Shown piece by piece: positions 56,719 through 64,000 of a stretch of 64,000 bases of DNA. Below the pieces are notes generated by a model. That model was not told the DNA's origin. It made no database searches and was given only the letters and a program-made list of their open reading frames with translations. Every line of letters begins with the position of its first letter. The first letter of the stretch is position 1. A program made the position numbers and the translations under genes. This stretch comes from Hesseltinella vesiculosa (lineage: Eukaryota > Mucoromycota > Mucoromycetes > Mucorales > Cunninghamellaceae): NCBI GenBank assembly GCA_002104935.1, contig MCGT01000002.1, positions 1,449,656-1,513,655 on the forward strand, in the 5' to 3' direction.

Positions 56719-59700
56719 ATGGGTAAGTCATGGACCTGCGGAGTACTCATGCTGCATAAACGTGGTCTAAACCACGCTTCCAATCAAACGTGTTCTGGAC
56801 CTATTTTTTACTCACTCTTCCTCTTTTATGATGCTTCTTTCCTGGTGTGCTATTTCTTGGGGGCCATCTTTTCTTTTCTCATTAGTGGTAAGTAATCCTG
56901 GTCATGTCTTGACGAAATGTCGTCAAGCAGGATGTGTGGGAAAATAAAAAAATGCTAGCCCCTCATGGTACTCAACTCTTTGTTTTATTAGAATTTTACA
57001 ATCGATGAAATCCGTGAATTGATGGTAAGTATTAGTGTCACTCTCCCCCCTGGTCCTTTGTTTTGTTGGGTGTGAAAAAAAGGAGAATGGACCCTGGGTG
57101 GTTGAGAACTTGCGCGACGTTGGTTGGCTCACTTTTTTCTATAGAACCGTACAACCAATGTACGCAACATGTCTGTGATCGCCCACGTTGACCATGGCAA
57201 GTCCACATTGACTGACTCGCTGGTATCCAAGGCTGGTATCATCTCCGCTGGCCGAGCTGGTGACATGCGATTCACTGATACCCGTCAAGATGAACAAGAC
57301 CGTGGCATCACTATCAAGTCAACAGCCATCTCCATGTACTTTGCTCTGGAACATCCAGAAGACATCAAGGAAATCAAGGACCAAAAAACCGAAGGCCACT
57401 CCTTCTTGATCAACTTGATTGACTCGCCTGGCCACGTCGACTTCTCCTCTGAAGTCACCGCTGCTCTTCGTGTCACCGACGGTGCCTTGGTTGTCGTCGA
57501 TTGTATTGAAGGCGTCTGTGTCCAAACGGAAACCGTCTTGCGCCAAGCCATTGCCGAACGCATCAAGCCTGTGCTAGTCATCAACAAGGTCGATCGTGCC
57601 TTGCTGGAACTGCAACTCAAGAAGGAAGAACTCTACAACGTAAGCTCAAAAAAATCCCCGCTTGTCGCTCCTGCTTGAGCTTTTTTTTTTTTTTTTTTCC
57701 TTAGACGTTTGCCCGTACCATTGAATCTGTCAATGTGATTATTGCCACTTACCTGGACGATGCTCTTGGTGATGTGCAAGTATACCCCGACAAGGGCACC
57801 GTGGCCTTTGGTTCTGGTCTCCATGGCTGGGGCTTCACCCTGCGTCAATTCGCCATCCGCTACTCGCAAAAGTTTGGTGTGGACCGGGAAAAGATGATGC
57901 AACGCCTGTGGGGTGAAAACTACTTTAACCCAAAAACCAAGAAGTGGTCCAAGAACAGCACTGACGCCGACGGCAACAGCCTGGAACGTGCCTTCAACAT
58001 GTTTGTGCTGGATCCCATCTTCAAGATCTTTGAGTCCATCATGAACTTCAAAAAGGAAGAAACCAAGGTCCTGCTGTCCAAGCTCAATGTTGTGCTCAAG
58101 AATGAAGAAGCCGATCTCGAAGGCAAGCCTCTGCTCAAGGTCGTCATGCGCAAGTTCCTGCCATGCGGTGATGCCCTGCTGGAAATGATCTGTATCCACC
58201 TGCCGTCGCCCATGACTGCCCAGGCCTACCGCGTGCCAAACCTGTACGAAGGCCCGGCCGACGACGAATGTGCCACTGGTATCCGCAAGTGTGATCCCAA
58301 AGGTCCTCTGATGCTGTATGTATCCAAGATGGTGCCCACCTCAGACAAGGGCCGCTTCTATGCCTTTGGCCGTGTCTTCTCCGGCACCGTGCGCGCTGGT
58401 CTCAAGGTCCGCATCCTCGGCCCCAACTACGTCCCTGGTGGCAAGGCCGACATCACCATTAAGCCTATCCAACGTACCGTGCTGATGATGGGTCGCTACA
58501 TCGAAGCCATCGACGACTGCCCAGCTGGTAACATTGTGGGCCTGGTCGGTGTCGACCAGTTCTTGGTCAAATCTGGTACCATCACCACTTCGGAATCTGC
58601 CCACAACATGAAGGTCATGAAATTCTCTGTGTCTCCTGTCGTCAAGGTCGCCGTCGAAGTCATGAACGCCAACGACTTGCCAAAACTTGTCGAAGGCCTG
58701 AAACGTCTGGCCAAATCCGATCCTTGTGTGCTGACCTACACCTCTGACTCGGGTGAACACATCGTTGCTGGCGCTGGTGAACTGCATCTGGAAATCTGTC
58801 TCAAGGACTTGGAAGAAGATCATGCCCAAGTGCCTCTAAAAAAGGGTGACCCTGTTGTGCAATACCGTGAAACCGTCACTTGTGTCTCTGAGCAAACCGC
58901 CCTGTCCAAGTCCCCCAACAAGCACAACCGTATCTGGATGAAGGCCAGCCCCATGGAAGAAATAACCTCCGTGGCCATCGAAAATGGTGACATCGGTCCT
59001 CGTGATGATCCCAAGATCCGTGCCCGCAAACTTGCTGACACCCACAGCTGGGATGTCAACGAAGCCCGACGCATCTGGTGCTTTGGTCCTGATGGCACTG
59101 GCGCCAACTTGGTATGGATAGGCTACAAAAAAAAAAAAAAAAAAAAAAGATCACATCGCAGCTGACATTTCATACTTGCAGCTGGTCGATACCACCAAGG
59201 CAGTGCAATATCTGAATGAAATCAAGGACTCTTGCGTCGCTGCCTTCCAGTGGGCTACAAAGGAAGGTGTGCTGGCTGAAGAAAACATGCGTGGCTGCCG
59301 CTTCAACATCTTGGACGTCACCTTGCATACCGACGCCATCCATCGCGGCGGTGGTCAAATCATCCCTACCACCCGCCAAGTCATCTATGCCTCGACCTTG
59401 TTTGCCAAGCCAACGCTGCAAGAGCCTATTTACCTGGTAGAAGTCCAGTGCCCTGAAAATGCCATTGGTGGCATTTACAGTGTCATGAACCGACGCCGTG
59501 GTGTCGTCATTTCGGAAGAACAGCGCCCTGGCACCCCCATGATGACCATCAAGGCTTATCTCCCTGTCAACGAATCCTTTGGCTTTGCTGGTGATCTGCG
59601 CGCCCAAACCGGTGGCCAAGCCTTCCCTCAATCTGTCTTTGATCACTGGGAACAAATGGCCAACGGTGATCCTCTGACCCCTGGCAACAAAGGTAAACCC

Positions 59701-59834
59701 TGGAAAGCCAGAAAAAAACGTCTTGCTCACTCATCCCTTTCCCCCCAGTTTACGACACTGTCCGAGCTGTGCGTACTCGCAAGGGTCTGAATCCTGATGT
59801 ACCTACCGTCGACAAGTACAATGACAAGCTCTAA
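56719..59834 (+). CDS. Translation elongation factor 2
   Basis: Exons 56719-56722, 56886-56887 (a 2-nt microexon), 56992-57024, 57145-57639, 57705-59111, 59182-59692 and 59749-59834 total 2,538 nt, 845 residues, the normal EF-2 length. The N-terminus becomes [20 protein letters not shown] only if the 2-nt exon is used. G-domain motifs: [12 protein letters not shown], the effector [18 protein letters not shown] and NKVDRA. Domain IV holds [19 protein letters not shown] with the diphthamide histidine. It ends [10 protein letters not shown]-2 is the GTPase that translocates the ribosome. Third-position C bias is strong, as expected for a highly expressed gene. Confidence 0.97.
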
Positions 59835-60257
59835 GCCTGCATTGGTCCCAGGTGACTTCGTACTTGTTTTTTTTTTTCTTCCCTTCATGCCAATTTTTTT
59901 TCTTTCATCTCCCGCTTCCCGCCCCCTCCTTCAATAACAAGATGATATAAAAAAAATGATTGGAAACAAATATTGGTGATTACAAAGGGTCAGCCACCTA
60001 CAAATTTGGATGCGGAGCCGATCAGGCTAGTCATAGGGTGTTTTAGATGAGAATGCGGTCGATACACAATTGGTGGGCATCCACAACGAATAGCCTTGAA
60101 TTTTTTTTTTTTTTTTCAAAAAACTGTAGCCAGACCATCCTACGTGGGAGCAAGCCACGGTCCGGGGCCGGGTCACAGTGTCACCAAAATCTCAGTGACA
60201 GCTAAGAATCAAAAAAAAAAAATACCAGTGGCACGAAGATGCCAAAAAAAAGAACAA
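59835..60257. other. EF-2 3' region, intergenic
   Basis: EF-2 3' UTR with T runs and AATAAC-type sequence, then spacer to the 5S gene. Nothing coding seen. Confidence 0.45.
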
Positions 60258-60371
60258 TTACGGCACTCGGTATTCCCGCGTGATCTCTCACCGCAGTACT
60301 AACCAAGCCGTACGCTGCTTATCTGCAGAGATCGAACGGGATCTGGATTTTTCAACGTCGTATGGCCGTAA
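60258..60371 (-). rRNA. 5S ribosomal RNA, second copy
   Basis: Minus-strand copy identical by eye to the gene at 20637-20751, including helix I ends and internal promoter. Past its 3' end (60257 downward) an A-run gives the T-rich Pol III terminator on the coding strand. The 5' flank shares only GCATG with the other copy and then differs, so the two are dispersed and not part of one long duplication. Confidence 0.93.
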
Positions 60372-60400
60372 CATGCTTTGATAGACCGTAGAAAGGGCCT

Positions 60401-60868
60401 TGTTGTGAAATCGGCAGTTCGGCGCCCGATTCGGCCCGAATTGCCGAATAATTGTGATTGGCCATTTTCCTTTTCCCTTTTTTGTTTTTTTCTCTCTCCG
60501 CTTCCAATTCTTATTTTATTTTTTGACATCTGAACCCTGATTAAACACATCTCTTTTTGACGTTTTGAAGCGGAAGTGAAAGGTCAACAGAAAGAAGGAG
60601 AAAACCCGTACTTTTGTTCTATTCCTGCAGTCCGAAACCCTTTTCCCTATACACCCACACGTGCCGTCATATCATTTTGGTGGAGGAGAGGAGCATACAC
60701 AATTTTATTATTACAACTACCTACTGCAACAGTGACCGCACGACATCTTTTTTTCTTCTTTACACTTTTACTTCTTCGCTTCCCTTCCGAACCCCGACTT
60801 GAACCGTATACTTTTCCAGACATCTACCTCGTTTTTTTTTCTTTTTGACACTTTACATCGTACCAATC
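60401..60868 (+). mobile_element. Probable 5' LTR/leader of Ty3/Gypsy element
   Basis: Starts TGTTGTGAAATCGG, a plausible LTR 5' end (TG), and leads to the gag ATG at 60869. A 12-bp hairpin with one mismatch (60411-60422 with 60436-60447; TCGGCAGTTCGG/CCGAATTGCCGA) is right at the start. The LTR 3' end and primer-binding site could not be fixed, and the 3' LTR is outside the window. Confidence 0.45.
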
Positions 60869-61813
60869 ATGACCAACTCAATCGAATTGTACAACTTAAT
60901 TGACAAGCCCGACAGCTTCAAAGGCGACCCTCAATTGGAAAACCCAATGTTGTGGTTACGAAATATGGAAACCTGGATGGATGCCTTAGACCTAACTGAG
61001 GAACAGAGGCTCAAGGTAGCACCTACGTTTTTGAAAGGCGCTGCTGCGACCCAATATGACAAGAAAATGGAAAAGCCGGAAACGTGGGCCGCCTTCACTG
61101 CAAGATTCAAGGAAACGTTTGTGCCAAGCGACCTGGAAGAAAGTTGGCGTAGGAAGTTGGATTCCATGAAACAAGACACGTTGTCGGTCTCTGCCTTGAA
61201 ATTAGCTCTCGAAGAACTTTTCTTTCGTCTCGATATCACAAATGATAGCGAAAAGAAACGTCATTTGATTAAGTCACTAAATTGGGAACTAGCCAAGTGG
61301 GTGGAACGCAGCCGCCCTACCACCTACGACGAAGCCATTAGTTATGCCCGTCAGGAAGAAATCATCATGAGCAAATATGGCCGCACCAACCATCATGGAA
61401 GTTTGCAAAATCAAGATTATCGAGAGCAACAAGATCCTTCCCCATACTCAACTCCTATGGATCAAGAGAAACAGTGGTATCTACCAAGCCGAGATAATGA
61501 AAGCATCACTGACACGATGGACAATTTAGCCGACGCGCTCGGCAAGCTCAAGGTCCACTTCACTCCCCGTCCCACCCAAGCACCAGCGCGACGTTATCAA
61601 GTACCTCAAGATTATGGCCAACGCTATGAATCTGGTCCTTCTCGCAACACCCCACGTGGTCCATTCCAACCTTCCCGCCAACAAGGAAACGGCTGGACCT
61701 GTCACAACTGCGGCGATCCCAACCATTTTGTGCGCAACTGCCCATTCCCCCGTCAAAACCGTGGTGATCCTTACCAACAACATCAAGGTCCGGGAAAAGA
61801 CCAGGGACAATAG
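60869..61813 (+). CDS. Ty3/Gypsy retrotransposon Gag
   Basis: A 314-residue frame starting MTNSIELYNLIDKPDSFKGD. The retrotransposon-gag domain shows WLRNMETWMDALDLTEEQRL, FLKGAAATQYDKKM, TWAAFTARFKETFVPSDLEE and a C-terminal CCHC zinc knuckle (CHNCGDPNHFVRNC) followed by a basic Gln/Gly/Arg-rich tail. It forms the virus-like particle and packages element RNA. The frame is intact. Its stop is 64 nt before the open pol frame, which is in the +1 frame. Confidence 0.92.
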   Translation: MTNSIELYNLIDKPDSFKGDPQLENPMLWLRNMETWMDALDLTEEQRLKVAPTFLKGAAATQYDKKMEKPETWAAFTARFKETFVPSDLEESWRRKLDSMKQDTLSVSALKLALEELFFRLDITNDSEKKRHLIKSLNWELAKWVERSRPTTYDEAISYARQEEIIMSKYGRTNHHGSLQNQDYREQQDPSPYSTPMDQEKQWYLPSRDNESITDTMDNLADALGKLKVHFTPRPTQAPARRYQVPQDYGQRYESGPSRNTPRGPFQPSRQQGNGWTCHNCGDPNHFVRNCPFPRQNRGDPYQQHQGPGKDQGQ

Positions 61814-61877
61814 ACCAAGGGATACCTATTGTCCTACAACCCCCAACTATCCCGATAAGAACGACGGATGATCGTGA

Positions 61878-64000
61878 CAAAAAAAAATAAATAGCGAAAA
61901 AAAAAACGATGACGACGCTTACACTTCCCAAAATTTCCTTAGTGAGACGCAAATACGCGCAATACAAGGTGTGAAGGTGTACAATGCAAAACATAGGAAG
62001 CGACGAGGACACACTGACGCCACAGGCAAGTTGGTGATCAAGGACGTGCCGCCTACCCCTGATGGGAAACCGAAACAAAGAGGTCCTCTCCGTCGTCTAC
62101 AGGTGGATGTGCCCCCAGTTGACATTTGGAATGTGATGCAAAATACGACGGCTGGACCAGGTGGTGTATCCCTCGCGCAGATCCTCGCCAGAGACAAAAA
62201 ACTGGCGAAAGACGTGGTGGATGGTATCCGTTACTGCCATGGTCGAAACGCCAAACGCCCTGTGATGCCCGCTGCGATAACTGACACAGGTGCTGCTCCT
62301 TCACCGTTCAAGGCCAACCCTACCCGCATTAACGTCGCTGTAGCCGTAGAAGACGTAGACGATGACTCTTTTGACGATGATTCAGTTTTTGATGAAGACG
62401 GTGACGCTGAATACTCTGAAGTGGAAAGTGACGTGGAAGAATCGTGGAACAATTTCCCTAAAGACGATGACTATGAAGACGTATTGAGTATAGCAGACGG
62501 GAAGGAGATGAAAAAACTATTGCCGTTCTCTGTCCCTGTTACGATCCTTGGTAAACCACTACAAGCCGTGGTAGACACTGGTGCAGCACTTTCCGTTATC
62601 AGTTCCGCGCTAGTGCATCGTCTTGGACTGGTGGTGGATGGCGACATGAACTTCACCGTGGAGAATTTGGACCAGTCGACAACAAAACCGGGTGGTCTCT
62701 GCCATGGGGTCCCCATCGAAGTGGCTGGTTACAAACGCCCTGATAACATGATTGTACAAGACCGCAACGATGACCTATTACTATTGGGTATGCCATGGTT
62801 ACAACGCTATGAAGCTACGCCATTACCTGCCACCTTGGAACTCAAGTTGCCAGTATGTAAGGAACCTGAACAAAACTTACTGATAAGAGGTTGCGTTTGT
62901 GAAAATGATCCTGCAGTGCTATCGCGCATATATCATATCGCTACTCCAAGCTCGACTCCCGAAGTTGGTAGTATTAAGGACATACTGTATTGGGGCAGTG
63001 GGGATGGAGTCGAAGTCGACAAAACAATCGGGATGGAAGTTGGCAGTGGGGATGGATCAACGAAAGAAAAAGTTGAAAAAAAAAAAACAATTGGGACCGA
63101 CGGATCTGAGGGCGCAATTATCAAGTCCGACAACCAGGCTGTCCATGATCTAGTGACCCGATACCTAGCATGTTTCGTCGAACAAACTGGTCCCGGTTTA
63201 GTGACTGATTTCTGCCATACCATTATGGTTAACGAAGATAGGCCTATCGCAGGGAAGCCGTACAGATTGACCTGGGAACAAGACGACGTGCTCAAGAGCA
63301 CGCTGAATGATTTGTTGGCAGAAAAATTAATCCAGCCTTCCCAAGGACTGTATGCAGCCCCTGTAATTTTTGTAGCGAAGAAGACAGGAGACCTCAGAAT
63401 GTGCGTGGACTACAGGAAGCTGAACGCGGTGACGGTCAAGGACTCCTTTCCTTTACCCCACATCGACGACATTATCGATGCTCTAGGAGATGCGTGTATA
63501 TTTTCGACGCTGGACGCAGCATCTGGTTTCTGGCAAGTTCCGATGGACGCTGACTCAATTCCGCTGACAGGATTTACAACTAAATATGGAACCTATGAAT
63601 TCCTGGTGATGCCTTTTGGGTTAACAAATGCCCCCTCCACTTTTCAAAGGGTGATGTCGCAAATTTTGGGAACCGCCATTGGATCTTTTGCCTACGTGTT
63701 TGTCGATGATATTATTGTTTACTCCCAAACGGAAAAGGAACACCTAGGACACCTTCAATTCATTTTCGAACGATGCACTGAAGCAGGATTGAAATTGAAG
63801 TTGGCAAAGTGTGAATTTGGAAAACAAAGCGTAGAATATCTTGGCCATGTGGTCGGCAAAAAAGGGTTGTCTCCACACCCCCGCAACTTGGCTAAAATCA
63901 TAGAGTTGCCAGCTCCGGTGAACAAGGATGGGGTAAGATCACTTTTGGGAATGACTGGATATTACCGTAGGTTTGTAAACGACTATGCGCGGAAACTCCG
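61878..64000 (+). CDS. Ty3/Gypsy retrotransposon Pol (protease, reverse transcriptase), runs off window
   Basis: Open for at least 707 codons to the window edge. After an acidic N-terminal region (about 61930-62490), an aspartic protease has AVVDTGAALSVIS (D-T-G) and LLLLGMPWLQRY. A linker rich in GSGDG repeats leads to reverse transcriptase: PYRLTWEQDDVLKSTLNDLL, AAPVIFVAKKTGDLRMCVDY, FSTLDAASGFWQVPMD, FLVMPFGLTNAPSTFQRVMS and the active-site FVDDIIVYSQ, then EYLGHVVGKKGLSPHP. RNase H and integrase lie beyond the window. No ATG is evident at the 5' end of the frame, and two TGA codons (61869 and 61875) precede it, so expression would need frameshifting, re-initiation or splicing, or the copy is defective. 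Confidence 0.92.

Overview
The window is nuclear DNA of a filamentous fungus, most likely an early-diverging one (Mucoromycota-like). The evidence is a class IV-type chitin synthase, dense genes with many short introns (about 45-110 nt, often with long T tracts before the 3' AG), an E2F transcription factor (a family Dikarya have largely replaced), dispersed single 5S rRNA genes and a Ty3/Gypsy retrotransposon. The placement is inferred from gene content, not from a database search. All exon limits come from reading splice sites and checking reading phase. For most conserved genes the phases close exactly.

Layout. 1-7.0 kb: tRNA-Leu(UAG), an inverted-repeat element, a biotin carboxylase/biotin carrier protein (-), a small membrane protein (-), a CaM-kinase-like kinase (+) and a p24 cargo receptor (-). 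7.1-16.5 kb: a second repeat copy, a SIRT1/Sir2-type sirtuin (-), coatomer delta (+) and chitin synthase (-). 17-20.1 kb: an accessory island with three diverged copies of an unrecognised coding module, interrupted by a TA-flanked element with terminal inverted repeats (TIRs) that encodes a helix-turn-helix-like protein. 20.6-38.1 kb: 5S rRNA, peroxisomal dienoyl-CoA isomerase (-), a 2,333-residue UBR1-type N-recognin (+), a DUF1764 protein (+), two hypothetical genes, mitochondrial IF-2 (-) and RNase P p30 (+). 38.2-45 kb: metaxin (-), E2F (-), a hypothetical gene and an RCC1-repeat protein (-). 45-47.4 kb: repeats, including a palindrome of about 440 bp. 47.5-59.8 kb: a CAMK-like kinase (-), a hypothetical gene (+), branched-chain 2-oxoacid dehydrogenase E1 alpha (+), an MFS transporter (+) and elongation factor 2 (+). 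60.2-64 kb: a second 5S gene (-), and about 30 bp upstream of its start a Ty3/Gypsy element whose pol runs off the window.

The genes are housekeeping functions with no shared operon-like logic: secretory traffic (p24, delta-COP), cell wall, proteolysis, translation (EF-2, mtIF-2, RNase P), peroxisomal and mitochondrial metabolism, and signalling. Several pairs are divergent with short shared promoters (mtIF-2/RPP30 157 bp, kinase/hypothetical 242 bp, sirtuin/delta-COP 440 bp). Others are tail-to-tail with under 100 bp between stops.

The most notable observations are a 2-nt microexon required to read the EF-2 N-terminus, the long palindrome, the 5S-adjacent retrotransposon, the unrecognised amplified module at 17-20 kb, and a pyruvate-carboxylase-like protein without a carboxyltransferase domain. 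I found no convincing new multi-gene system.
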